From contig JAEWBI010000012.1 of assembly GCA_023391185.1 (NCBI GenBank), forward strand, positions 1 to 30,616: a DNA stretch of 30,616 nucleotides, in the 5' to 3' direction. Source of the stretch: Bacillota bacterium. GTDB lineage: Bacteria; Bacillota_I; Bacilli_A; RF39; UBA660. Made by a program: the position numbers and the translations under genes. Below, piece by piece: positions 22,224-30,497 of the stretch. The notes under the pieces are model-generated. The model searched no databases. It was given only the letters and a program-made list of their open reading frames with translations, and was not told where the DNA came from. Every line of letters begins with the position of its first letter. Positions within the stretch are counted from its first letter, which is position 1.

Positions 22224-22991
22224 ATGGCAAAAAAAGGGGCCGCAAAAAAGAATTCTAATATAAATAAAAATTCAAAAACAAGAGAAAAATATCATGTTGA
22301 GAAAAAAGTTGTTTATAAAAAAGTGAAGAAAAAAAGATTTAAACTTAAAATGCATACAGTTTTAATTGCATTATTATGTCTTTATTTATTAGGCTATTTC
22401 ATATATTATATAATTAATAAGCCGGTTTCTAATATTTATATTAGTGGTAATAATTATTATAGTGATTGGAAGATAATAGAGATGGCCGGTCTTGAAAATT
22501 ACCCACCATCTATGCTCAATCCAAAAAAAGCAATTGAAAATAGACTTGAAAGTGATATTTTAATTGATAGCGTAACAGTTAAGAAGAAATTCTTTACTAG
22601 TGTATATATTGAAATTAAAGAAAACAAACCATTATTCTATGATAATGCAATAGGTAAAACAATTTTGGCTGATGGTCAAACTGTTGATGATAAATATGAT
22701 ACGCCAGTACTTGTTAATGAAGTAGATAGTAATATTTATGATGACTTCATAGAAAATATGGGTAAAATTGATGATGATGTCTTTAGAAAAATTTCGGAAA
22801 TAAAATATGATCCAGACGAAGTAGACAAAGAAAGAATACTTTTCACTATGACAGATGGTAACTATGCATATGTGACAATGCTTAAATTTGATTTAATAAA
22901 TGACTATAATGATATAGTTAAAGAGTTTAATAATAAAAAAGGTATTTTATATCTCAATTCTGGAGGATATTTTAAAATAATAGAAAATTAG
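22224..22991 (+). CDS. divIB: Cell division protein DivIB/FtsQ
   Basis: DivIB is a bitopic divisome protein that forms the DivIB-DivIC-FtsL complex and controls septal wall synthesis. The 255-residue protein has a Lys-rich cytoplasmic tail (1-45), one membrane segment (46-65) and a POTRA domain (about 70-140) with VSNIYISGNNYYSDWKIIEMAGL and a beta domain with YIEIKENKPLFYDN. The C-terminal gamma tail of Bacillus is short here. GGTGAT at 22215-22220 precedes the start. It closes the murG operon; a terminator overlaps its stop. Gene order murG-murB-divIB matches Bacillus. Confidence 0.9.
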   Translation: MAKKGAAKKNSNINKNSKTREKYHVEKKVVYKKVKKKRFKLKMHTVLIALLCLYLLGYFIYYIINKPVSNIYISGNNYYSDWKIIEMAGLENYPPSMLNPKKAIENRLESDILIDSVTVKKKFFTSVYIEIKENKPLFYDNAIGKTILADGQTVDDKYDTPVLVNEVDSNIYDDFIENMGKIDDDVFRKISEIKYDPDEVDKERILFTMTDGNYAYVTMLKFDLINDYNDIVKEFNNKKGILYLNSGGYFKIIEN

Positions 22992-23011
22992 TTCTTTTAG
23001 AACTTTTTTTT
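22990..23011 (+). terminator. Intrinsic terminator of murG-murB-divIB
   Basis: AGTTCT (22990-22995) pairs with AGAACT (22999-23004) around TTT, then seven T. The stem overlaps the TAG stop of divIB. Confidence 0.82.
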
Positions 23012-23043
23012 CGTTTTCTCTTTTACTTTTAATAAATTTATAG

Positions 23044-23049
23044 TATAAT
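23044..23049 (+). promoter_or_regulatory. -10 element of ftsA-ftsZ
   Basis: TATAAT (23044-23049) lies between the divIB terminator and the ftsA ribosome binding site. A -35 match is weak (TTTTAC at 23021-23026, spacer 17). Confidence 0.5.
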
Positions 23050-23076
23050 TGTTCTAGATTATAGGAGATGATATTG

Positions 23077-24324
23077 TTGAAGAACATATTTACAAGTATC
23101 GATATCGGTTCTGATAATGTAAAAGTTGTTGTCTGTGAACTTCATAACAATAAACTAAACTTATTGGCCGCATCTTCTGTAACTTCAAAGGGAATAAAAA
23201 GAGGAATAATAGTTAATGCCGAAGAAGCTGCTGAATCTATAAAAAAAGTTTTTGGTAAAGTAGAGTCTATGCTTGGTATAAAAATCAAGAAAGTTATTGC
23301 TTCTATACCTAGTTATTTTGCTGAGTTTTCGTTTATAAAAGGAACAGTAAGTGTTATAAACGAACAGCATGTTGTTGGTAGTGAAGATATCGTAGAAGTA
23401 CTTGGTGCTGCTATGGATAGTAAACTTACAGTAGACAAAGAAATGGTTACAATTATTCCAATTGATTTTAAATTGGATGAGACAGAAGGAATTTCTAATC
23501 CACTTGGCCATACTGGACAAATTCTTAGTACAAAAGCTATAATGGTTACAACGCCAAAAAAGAATATCTATTCTGTAGTAAGTGTTTTAGAAAGTATTGG
23601 AGTAGATATTGTTGATATTATGATTAATGGTATTGGCAATGTAAATTCATTTAAGAATAAAGATATTAATAATATGATTGGAGCAATAGTTGATATTGGC
23701 TCTGATACTACGACAATATCTTTATATAATAAAGCAGTTATAGTAAAAAATTCTATTATTGGTGTAGGTGGCAAGGTATTAGATAATGATATAGCATATT
23801 CTTACAAAGTGAGCCCTGATGAAGCAAGAAAAATTAAAGAAACTTTTGCTTTAGCTTACAAGAAGTATGCGAGTGTTAGTGATTTCTATGAAACAAAGAA
23901 TGAACTAAACGAAGACATAAAAATAAATCAATATGAGGTTTCTGAAATAATGAATTCTAGATTGAATGATATTTTAGAGTTGGTTAATAAGGAAATAATA
24001 AGTTTATCAAATAGGGATTTAGATTATATAATTTTTACTGGTGGAATTAGTGAGATGACCCATTTTAATTATTTAATTGAAGAGAAATTTGGTAAAAAGG
24101 CAGCTGTTGGAAATATGAGAATAATAGGTGTTAGAAATAACATATACTCTGCTGCTACTGGAAATATTATTTATTTTATTAGTAAATTAAAATTAAAAGG
24201 CAAAAATTACTCGATGGTAAGTACAAAAGATAGCGAAGATTTATCATCTGTGAAAAAAAATAACGCTAATATTTCAAGTGATTCAATGCTTGGCAAAGTT
24301 GTTGGTTACTTTTTTGGCGAATAA
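23077..24324 (+). CDS. ftsA: Cell division protein FtsA (TTG start)
   Basis: FtsA is the actin-like protein that tethers FtsZ to the membrane. The 415-residue protein has the phosphate-1 loop in FTSIDIGSDNVKVVV, the SHS2/1C domain (about 80-165), phosphate-2 GAIVDIGSDTTTISLYN and the adenosine loop DYIIFTGGISEM. A Ser/Lys-rich linker ends in an amphipathic helix MLGKVVGYFFGE for membrane binding. An ATG at 23068 is in frame, but AGGAG (23063-23067) touches it, leaving no spacing. TTG at 23077 (nine bases after AGGAG) gives the N-terminus KNIFTSIDIG usual for FtsA; TTG at 23074 is second best. ftsZ follows after 12 bases. Confidence 0.93.
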   Translation: MKNIFTSIDIGSDNVKVVVCELHNNKLNLLAASSVTSKGIKRGIIVNAEEAAESIKKVFGKVESMLGIKIKKVIASIPSYFAEFSFIKGTVSVINEQHVVGSEDIVEVLGAAMDSKLTVDKEMVTIIPIDFKLDETEGISNPLGHTGQILSTKAIMVTTPKKNIYSVVSVLESIGVDIVDIMINGIGNVNSFKNKDINNMIGAIVDIGSDTTTISLYNKAVIVKNSIIGVGGKVLDNDIAYSYKVSPDEARKIKETFALAYKKYASVSDFYETKNELNEDIKINQYEVSEIMNSRLNDILELVNKEIISLSNRDLDYIIFTGGISEMTHFNYLIEEKFGKKAAVGNMRIIGVRNNIYSAATGNIIYFISKLKLKGKNYSMVSTKDSEDLSSVKKNNANISSDSMLGKVVGYFFGE

Positions 24325-24336
24325 GGAGGACAATTT

Positions 24337-25431
24337 ATGTTTGGTTTAGAAATGGATCAATTAGCAAAAATTAAAGTTATAGGTGTTGGTGGCGGAGGAA
24401 ACAATGCTGTTAATCGTATGATTGAGTCTGGTGTACAAGGTGTAGAATTTATAGTAGCTAATACTGACTTACAAGTTTTAAATAATTCAAAAGCTGAAAA
24501 TAAAATACAAATAGGCGCTAAACTTACAAATGGTTTAGGAGCTGGTGCTAATCCAGATATTGGAAGAGAAGCTGCTCTTGAATCTAAAGGTGAAATTGAA
24601 AAAGCCTTAGAAGGTGCCGACATGGTATTTGTTACTTGTGGTATGGGTGGTGGAACTGGTACTGGAGCAGCTCCAGTAATAGCTGATATTGCACAACAAC
24701 TTGGAGCACTTACTGTAGGTATAGTAACTAAGCCATTCTCATTCGAAGGAAGAAAAAGAATGGTACATGCTCAAGCTGGTTTAGATGAATTAAAAAAACA
24801 TGTAGATACATTAATTGTTATACCAAACGATAAATTAAGAGAAATAATAGACAAAACCACACCACTTTTAGAATCATTTAAGGAAGTTGATAATGTACTT
24901 CGTCGAGGTGTACAATCGATTTCAGATTTAATCGCAGTTGCTGGGTTAATTAACCTTGACTTTGCGGATGTTAAAACAGTTATGGAAAAAAGAGGAAATG
25001 CCCTTATAGGTATTGGTATAGGTGTTGGAGAAGGTAGAGCAACTGAGGCTGCTAGACAAGCAGTATCTAGTCCGCTTCTTGAAACTAGTATAAGCGGTGC
25101 AACTGATGCCATTATTAACGTTACTGGTGGAGCTAATTTAACTTTATTTGAGGTTGAAGAAGCAGCTGAAGTAATAAGAACATCAAGTGGTACTGATATC
25201 AATACAATTTTTGGAGCTGTTATTAACGAAAACTTAAATGATGAAATAATTGTAACTGTAATTGCAACAGGTTTTGAAGATGCTGAAAAGAATGCTAAAT
25301 TAGCGGCAGCTAGTGCTTCTGCAGCAGCAGCAAATCATGCTAAAATTGAAACATTGACTGAAGATGATGTAACAGGTGATGACGACGATGATGGTTATAT
25401 TTTCTCTAGTTTAAGAAAAAGAGGATTTTAA
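24337..25431 (+). CDS. ftsZ: Cell division protein FtsZ
   Basis: FtsZ is the tubulin-like GTPase that forms the division ring. At 364 residues it has IKVIGVGGGGNNAVNRM, the tubulin signature GMGGGTGTGAAPVIA, the T7 catalytic loop NLDFADVKTVM and GIGIGVGEGRATEAARQA. After residue 320 the linker is short and Ala-rich (ASASAAAANHA), then acidic (GDDDDDG). The C-terminal peptide is YIFSSLRKRGF rather than the usual DIPTFLRNR-like form; it should still bind FtsA through its hydrophobic and basic residues. AAGGAGG precedes the start. The gene is followed by a terminator and then spoIIGA, as in Bacillus and Clostridium. Confidence 0.98.
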   Translation: MFGLEMDQLAKIKVIGVGGGGNNAVNRMIESGVQGVEFIVANTDLQVLNNSKAENKIQIGAKLTNGLGAGANPDIGREAALESKGEIEKALEGADMVFVTCGMGGGTGTGAAPVIADIAQQLGALTVGIVTKPFSFEGRKRMVHAQAGLDELKKHVDTLIVIPNDKLREIIDKTTPLLESFKEVDNVLRRGVQSISDLIAVAGLINLDFADVKTVMEKRGNALIGIGIGVGEGRATEAARQAVSSPLLETSISGATDAIINVTGGANLTLFEVEEAAEVIRTSSGTDINTIFGAVINENLNDEIIVTVIATGFEDAEKNAKLAAASASAAAANHAKIETLTEDDVTGDDDDDGYIFSSLRKRGF

Positions 25432-25436
25432 TACTT

Positions 25437-25468
25437 AAAACGACACAATAAACGGTGTCGTTTTTTTA
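25437..25468 (+). terminator. Intrinsic terminator of ftsA-ftsZ
   Basis: AAAACGACAC (25437-25446) pairs with GTGTCGTTTT (25455-25464) around eight bases, then more T. TATAAT at 25467-25472 starts in its tail and is a possible spoIIGA -10. Confidence 0.92.
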
Positions 25469-25487
25469 TAATATAAATGGTGATATT

Positions 25488-26285
25488 ATGAAAGTGTATA
25501 TAGATCTGGTGTTAGTACTTAACTTTCTTATAGATTTAGTTCTTTTAATTACTACTTCATATGTACTTAAAAGAAATGTAAAAAGTAGTAGATTAATATT
25601 AGGGGCCCTAATAGGTTCGCTAACAACACTTTTCTTATTTATTAAAGTAAGTTCCTTTGAATTATTTTTATTAAAAGTAGTAATTAGTATATTAATGACC
25701 GTTGCTACTTTTTCATATAGGAATATAAAGTATACTTTAAAAAATATAAGTTATCTATATGTTGTAAGCATAATTTTAGGAGGTTTTATTTACTTTTTAA
25801 ATATACAGTTTTCATATAAAAATATAGGTCTTATATTTAAACGATATGGATTGAGCATAAACTATGTTTTTATTCTTCTATTTTCTCCTTTAATACTTTA
25901 TTTATATACAAGACAAATTAAAGAATTAAAGAATAATTATGCAGATTATTATAAGGTAGACATATATTTAAATAATTATCTTATTAAAGTTAATGCATTT
26001 CTAGATACTGGTAATAAGCTTACTGATCCGTATCTAAAAAGACCAGTTATTATATTAAATAAAAAAAAGTTAATATATGATATCAATGAATTTCAGATGG
26101 TTTTAGTACCTTATAAAACAATTTCTGAATCAAAGGTATTAGATTGCATTATTGCTTCTAAAGTTGATATAAAGGGCATAGGAAGTAAAAATAATGTCCT
26201 TATAGGGCTTATGGAAGATAATATAAATATAAATGGAGTAGACTTAATATTAAATACAAAATTATTGGAGGAAATAAATGTTTAA
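25488..26285 (+). CDS. spoIIGA: SpoIIGA, pro-sigma-E processing aspartic peptidase
   Basis: SpoIIGA is a membrane protease in the mother-cell septum that, on a signal from SpoIIR, cleaves pro-sigma-E. The 265-residue protein has about five membrane segments in its first 142 residues, then a cytosolic retropepsin-like domain. The active Asp is Asp173 in FLDTGNKLTDPYLKRPVIIL, the site equivalent to Asp183 of Bacillus subtilis. An upstream GTG at 25455 falls in the ftsZ terminator stem; the ATG at 25488, with GGTGAT at 25479-25484, gives the family N-terminus MKVYIDLVLVLNFLIDL. Its end overlaps sigE by eight bases, coupling protease and substrate. Confidence 0.93.
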   Translation: MKVYIDLVLVLNFLIDLVLLITTSYVLKRNVKSSRLILGALIGSLTTLFLFIKVSSFELFLLKVVISILMTVATFSYRNIKYTLKNISYLYVVSIILGGFIYFLNIQFSYKNIGLIFKRYGLSINYVFILLFSPLILYLYTRQIKELKNNYADYYKVDIYLNNYLIKVNAFLDTGNKLTDPYLKRPVIILNKKKLIYDINEFQMVLVPYKTISESKVLDCIIASKVDIKGIGSKNNVLIGLMEDNININGVDLILNTKLLEEINV

Positions 26286-26970
26286 AAAGATAATAGATTT
26301 TATAATAAGTATTTTTAATGAAGAGACTGATATATTTTTTATCGGATCAACTGATAAATTACCCGAGCCTCTTACTAAAGAAGATGAGGTAAAATATGTA
26401 GAATTATCTATGGAAGGTGATGAAAGAGCTAGAAAAAAACTTATAGAACACAATCTTAGATTAGTAGTTTTTTTATCTAAAAAATATGAAAACACAGGCG
26501 TGGATTTAGAAGATTTAGTAAGTATAGGAACAATAGGTTTAATAAAAGGAGTAAATACATATAAACTTGATAAAAACATAAAACTTGCGACATATGCATC
26601 AAGGTGTATAGATAATGAAATACTTATGTTCTTAAGAAAAAATAAAAAAAGAAAAACTGAAATAAGTTTTGAAGATAGTCTAAGTTATGATAGTGAGGGT
26701 AATGAACTACATCTAGAAGATATCCTTGGTACAGAAGAAGATGTTGTTACAAAATGTATTGAAGATTCAGATGATAGGAAGTTATTATATAAGGTTATAG
26801 CTAATCTAAATGAACGTGATAAACAAATAATGATACTAAGATATGGTTTATATAATAAGGAAGAAATGACTCAAAAAGATGTTGCTAGTTTACTTGGAAT
26901 AAGTCAGTCTTATATATCTAGAATAGAAAAGAAGGTAATAAAGAAATTAAAGATATTATCTAAAATATAA
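26278..26970 (+). CDS. sigE: Pro-sigma-E, mother-cell sporulation sigma factor
   Basis: Sigma-E directs early mother-cell genes after engulfment begins. The 230-residue protein closely follows the Bacillus pattern: IEHNLRLVVFLSKKYENTG, EDLVSIGTIGLIKGVNTY, IKLATYASRCIDNEILMFLR (region 2), then EDILGTEEDVV and LNERDKQIMILRYGL with the helix-turn-helix KDVASLLGISQSYISRIEK (region 4). The hydrophobic, amphipathic N-terminus MFKKIIDFIISIFNEE is the pro-sequence. Aligning IFFIGSTDKLPEPL with VYYIGGSEALPPPL of Bacillus implies cleavage after about 18-19 residues, some eight shorter than the 27 of Bacillus. The ribosome site GGAGG lies inside spoIIGA. The usual next gene, sigG, is absent; a terminator follows. 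Confidence 0.95.
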   Translation: MFKKIIDFIISIFNEETDIFFIGSTDKLPEPLTKEDEVKYVELSMEGDERARKKLIEHNLRLVVFLSKKYENTGVDLEDLVSIGTIGLIKGVNTYKLDKNIKLATYASRCIDNEILMFLRKNKKRKTEISFEDSLSYDSEGNELHLEDILGTEEDVVTKCIEDSDDRKLLYKVIANLNERDKQIMILRYGLYNKEEMTQKDVASLLGISQSYISRIEKKVIKKLKILSKI

Positions 26971-26999
26971 TTATAAATAAATTTATCTTTATAAAACAT

Positions 27000-27021
27000 A
27001 AAGGAGCGTACGCTCCTTTTT
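27000..27021 (+). terminator. Intrinsic terminator of spoIIGA-sigE
   Basis: AAAGGAGC (27000-27007) pairs with GCTCCTTT (27012-27019) around GTAC, then T. It is the most GC-rich stem in this part of the window. Confidence 0.9.
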
Positions 27022-27022
27022 A

Positions 27023-27031
27023 TGTTATAAT
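27023..27031 (+). promoter_or_regulatory. Extended -10 promoter of the orphan permease gene
   Basis: TGTTATAAT (TG at 27023-27024, TATAAT at 27026-27031) begins two bases after the sigE terminator. Its -35 would lie in the stem. The start would be near 27038, ahead of GTAGGAG and the ATG at 27055. Confidence 0.6.
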
Positions 27032-27054
27032 ACTTTTATAAGGTAGGAGTTTTT

Positions 27055-29535
27055 ATGAAAGTATTAAACGAATTAGTAGTAAAATCCATGAAAGAAAACA
27101 AAACTAGAACATTAACAACTATAATAGGAACAACTTTAGCCTTTACCCTAATGTTCTTAATAGCCTTAGGTATAGCAAGTATAAGAAATAGTATGATAAA
27201 AAATATTACTACTTATATTGGTTCATATCATTATGTAATATCAAATGTAGATAAGATAAAAAGTGATTTAATAACTAATAATGATGATATAAAAAGTTAT
27301 TATATTTTAAATAATGAAATTATAAATAATGATAATAATAATCAAAATTATATGTTGTCTAGTTACAATCTTGATTATGATAAAGATATTATTTTATATG
27401 AAGGTAGATTTCCAAAAGATGGAGAAGTTATTATATCTAGATCAACTCAAATATTTGATGATATTGATATTGGTGATTTTATTAACTCTTATAAGGTAGT
27501 AGGAGTATATGAAAAATGTAATTTAACTCACTATGATTATGAAGATAGTTATTACATAGCGGATAATCAATTAATTACTAATTATAGAGAAACAGATATT
27601 GGTTCATATTATATTACTTATAAAAAGATAGAAGGTTCTCATAGTAAGGTAAATGCGCTTGCGAGACAGTTAGGTTTTAAAAGAATGTTAGGTACTGGCG
27701 GAATAATTAGGTATGAAAATATTTCATATAATGATGAGTTATTAGAACTTTATGGTGAGTATGCCAAAAGCGGTGCGGGAGCTATGCTTAAACTCATGTT
27801 GATTGTTATTTTATCAGTTATTTCTCTTGCAGCATTCTTTATACTAGTTAATGCTTTTGGTATGTCAGTAAAAGAAAGAATTAAGCAGTTTGGTATATTA
27901 TCTAGTGTTGGAACAACTAGAAAACAAATAGTTCTTATGGTGTTGTTAGAAGGCCTATATATAGGCATTATTTCTATGGTTATTGCCTTTTTACTTAGTT
28001 TTTTACTACTAATGCAGGTTCTTGGAATAGTTAATTATTTTTTAAAAAATACTGGTTCATTAAAATTTTTTATAAGTATATATACTCCATACTTATTAAT
28101 ATCAATTGCTTTTGGTATAGTAACTTTATTTCTAGCAGTACTTTCTCCTGCTAGAAGTGTAAGTAAGGCTTCGCCAATAGAATCTATCTCTGAAAATAAA
28201 ACTTATAGTTCAGGAAAAAGAAAATTTAAAAAAGATAGTTCTTTAGCTAAACTATTTAAAATAGAAGGAATTCTTGCGTCTAAAAACACTAGAAGAAATT
28301 CATCAAAATATAGAATTATTATTATAACTATTAGTATAAGTATTCTACTATTTCTATTTACTTCAAATTTAATAAATATTTATACAGATGGTATAAATAG
28401 AGCATCTATGCAGTCAAATTATGATTTTTCTATTAGTGGGGTAAAAGAAAGCCAAGTTTCCTTATTTAAAGAGATAAAAAAAGCAGATAGTATAGAGGTA
28501 GTAAAAACATCTTTTATATCGTTTGAAAAACCAGATTCTGATCTATATTTAACTAAAAAAGATGGTTTTGTGAATCGCCAAACTGAAAACATGATAATTT
28601 ATCAAGTCTCAGACGAAACATTTGATCATTATATTAAGAAGTATAATTTAGATAGTAACTATCCAATAATAGTAAACACATATTTTATCTATGATATGCA
28701 AGGAAATTTTGTTTCTACACAAAAGATATTTAAAGAAGATGCAAAATTCAAACTAAACTTTTGTAATTATGATAGTAATTTTGATAATGAGAAGAAAACA
28801 TATATCAATACTATAACTGATTGTTATCTTACTTATAATAGTGTTAATTTAATTAATGATAATAAAGTGTTAATTGGTGAAACTGTCAGTAATGGTTTTA
28901 TTATAAGCAATAAAAAGATGTTTAATAAGATATTAGAAGATTGTAATAATTTTACTTGTCAAAGTTTTAAAGAAAATCCTACTAGCACCATTTATATAAA
29001 TAGTAAGAAAAATATTTATGAAGTTGGTAGAGAATTAAAAGATATAATAAATCAAATTGGTGATAAGGATATATTTTATTATGCACCAGCAGTTGATTAT
29101 CTAAATGCAAAGATGGCTACACTGGCTATGAAATTTTTAGTAGGCGTTGTACTTACTTTAATAATTTTAATATGTATGACCTTTATGATTAATACAATTG
29201 CGAGTAGTCTAATGCTTAGAAAAACAGAATTTGCTGTCTTAAAATCTATAGGAATGGCAAATAAATCTATAAAAAAAATGATCTTCTTAGAAAGCATAAA
29301 TGTGGGTATAAAAGCATTAATTATAGGGATAGTTCTAGCGTATTTTAGTATATATGTATTCTTTAATGCAATAAATACTAATACAAATATTCCTAAGAAA
29401 TATAGTTATCCTTTAAAAGAAACAATTATTATGTGTATTGTTATATCAATTTGTAATGTTATAATATACTTGTATATGATTAATAGAATTAATAAGAACA
29501 ATATTATTGATGATATAAGAAATACAAATATATAG
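27055..29535 (+). CDS. FtsX-fold ABC permease without adjacent ATPase
   Basis: The 826-residue protein repeats the architecture of the 16015 permease: membrane segment at about 20-43, extracytoplasmic domain, three segments, then a second unit of one segment, a domain and three segments. Matching positions are NKTRTLTTIIGT, TYIGSYHY, ENISYNDELLELYG, VKERIKQFGILSSVGTTRKQI and, in the second unit, LRKTEFAVLKSIGMANKSI with the end KNNIIDDIRNTNI. Identity looks moderate, so this is an old duplication. No ATPase gene lies beside it. It may use the 15333 ATPase or another one elsewhere, or work without ATP turnover as a sensor. The zinc-ribbon gene follows after 13 bases on the same transcript. Confidence 0.87.
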   Translation: MKVLNELVVKSMKENKTRTLTTIIGTTLAFTLMFLIALGIASIRNSMIKNITTYIGSYHYVISNVDKIKSDLITNNDDIKSYYILNNEIINNDNNNQNYMLSSYNLDYDKDIILYEGRFPKDGEVIISRSTQIFDDIDIGDFINSYKVVGVYEKCNLTHYDYEDSYYIADNQLITNYRETDIGSYYITYKKIEGSHSKVNALARQLGFKRMLGTGGIIRYENISYNDELLELYGEYAKSGAGAMLKLMLIVILSVISLAAFFILVNAFGMSVKERIKQFGILSSVGTTRKQIVLMVLLEGLYIGIISMVIAFLLSFLLLMQVLGIVNYFLKNTGSLKFFISIYTPYLLISIAFGIVTLFLAVLSPARSVSKASPIESISENKTYSSGKRKFKKDSSLAKLFKIEGILASKNTRRNSSKYRIIIITISISILLFLFTSNLINIYTDGINRASMQSNYDFSISGVKESQVSLFKEIKKADSIEVVKTSFISFEKPDSDLYLTKKDGFVNRQTENMIIYQVSDETFDHYIKKYNLDSNYPIIVNTYFIYDMQGNFVSTQKIFKEDAKFKLNFCNYDSNFDNEKKTYINTITDCYLTYNSVNLINDNKVLIGETVSNGFIISNKKMFNKILEDCNNFTCQSFKENPTSTIYINSKKNIYEVGRELKDIINQIGDKDIFYYAPAVDYLNAKMATLAMKFLVGVVLTLIILICMTFMINTIASSLMLRKTEFAVLKSIGMANKSIKKMIFLESINVGIKALIIGIVLAYFSIYVFFNAINTNTNIPKKYSYPLKETIIMCIVISICNVIIYLYMINRINKNNIIDDIRNTNI

Positions 29536-29548
29536 AAGTGAGGTAGTT

Positions 29549-30343
29549 ATGAGAATATGTTCTAAATGTAATAAAGAGGTACACTATGGTGAACTATATT
29601 GTACTAGATGCGGTTTCTCTTTAATAAAAAATAAATATGGTCAAAGGGTTGAGATAGGTGGTGCCTCTTCAAAAGTTGTATTACCTCAAAATGCAGAAAG
29701 AATTAATAATGATAATAAAGAAAGAAAAAATTGGAATTTTAATTTTAAAAATAACTTAGGTAATAATGAAACATATAAGAAAAACAGTACTGCAGCCGCA
29801 ATGATTTTTATAGTATTTTTTATTTCAACTTTCATACCAATAATATTATCTATTTTTACAAATGTTAAAACCACCACAACTACAAACATAATTAGTGGTG
29901 CTGTATATGATGACGCAATGAGAGAAGTAAAACTATTATTAGATGATAATTTAAATGTACGTACATATTATGATGATAATGGAAAAATAAGTGTTAAAGA
30001 AATATCTGAGATAACAAGCATAGAAGAAGCAAATTTAGTTAATGCTTGGTGTAACTATCTTTCAGTTTATAGTACGGAATCTGATGCAGTATCATGCGCA
30101 ATTACTGCTCATAATGATTTAGGTGATAATAACTTAACTCTTGCTTATCTAAATCAACTTTATATTGATATTAATAATGATTATTATGATGATCCTGATT
30201 ATAATACATTAGTAAAAATAAGTGACACACTAAACGATATGTATTATTTAAGTATTGATTCATATGATACATATTCTAATTATTTAGACAAATATAATAA
30301 TCTAAATGATGAATTAAATAATTATATAGATGAATTAAGCTAA
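29549..30343 (+). CDS. Zinc-ribbon single-pass membrane protein
   Basis: The 264-residue protein starts with a zinc ribbon (Cys4, Cys7, Cys18 and Cys21, in MRICSKCNKEVHYGELYCTRCGF). A polar linker (25-80) rich in Asn and Lys leads to one membrane segment (82-103). The outer part (104-264) opens with a Thr run and is acidic and Asn/Tyr-rich, mostly helical. Such zinc-ribbon/anchor proteins are common in Firmicutes, and their roles are mostly unknown. Its position 13 bases after the orphan permease, with TGAGGTAG as ribosome site, suggests they act together, perhaps as a regulator or partner of the transporter. A terminator ends the operon. Confidence 0.72.
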   Translation: MRICSKCNKEVHYGELYCTRCGFSLIKNKYGQRVEIGGASSKVVLPQNAERINNDNKERKNWNFNFKNNLGNNETYKKNSTAAAMIFIVFFISTFIPIILSIFTNVKTTTTTNIISGAVYDDAMREVKLLLDDNLNVRTYYDDNGKISVKEISEITSIEEANLVNAWCNYLSVYSTESDAVSCAITAHNDLGDNNLTLAYLNQLYIDINNDYYDDPDYNTLVKISDTLNDMYYLSIDSYDTYSNYLDKYNNLNDELNNYIDELS

Positions 30344-30356
30344 AATAAATTTATTT

Positions 30357-30381
30357 AACTAACAGCAATGTTAGTTTTTTT
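30357..30381 (+). terminator. Intrinsic terminator of the orphan-permease operon
   Basis: AACTAACA (30357-30364) pairs with TGTTAGTT (30369-30376) around GCAA, then a T-run. Confidence 0.88.
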
Positions 30382-30399
30382 ATGTAAACCGTAATGTAA

Positions 30400-30434
30400 A
30401 TTATGTTGCGCATAATATAAAAAAGTATTATTAT
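30400..30434 (+). promoter_or_regulatory. Promoter of the prepilin gene with overlapping dyad
   Basis: TTGCGC (30406-30411) and TATTAT (30429-30434) are 17 bases apart. The -35 lies inside the inverted repeat ATTATG (30400-30405) / CATAAT (30411-30416), a plausible operator. A leader of about 57 bases would follow. Confidence 0.45.
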
Positions 30435-30497
30435 GGAAACAGATAAACTATTGAGAGTAATATTTTATCTATTAAGAGTTCAAGAAGGAGAAGTAGT

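Noticed and set aside
25455..25461. Spo0A box (TGTCGTT) before spoIIGA
   Set aside because: Only five of seven bases match TGTCGAA, and the sequence is the 3' arm of the ftsZ terminator.
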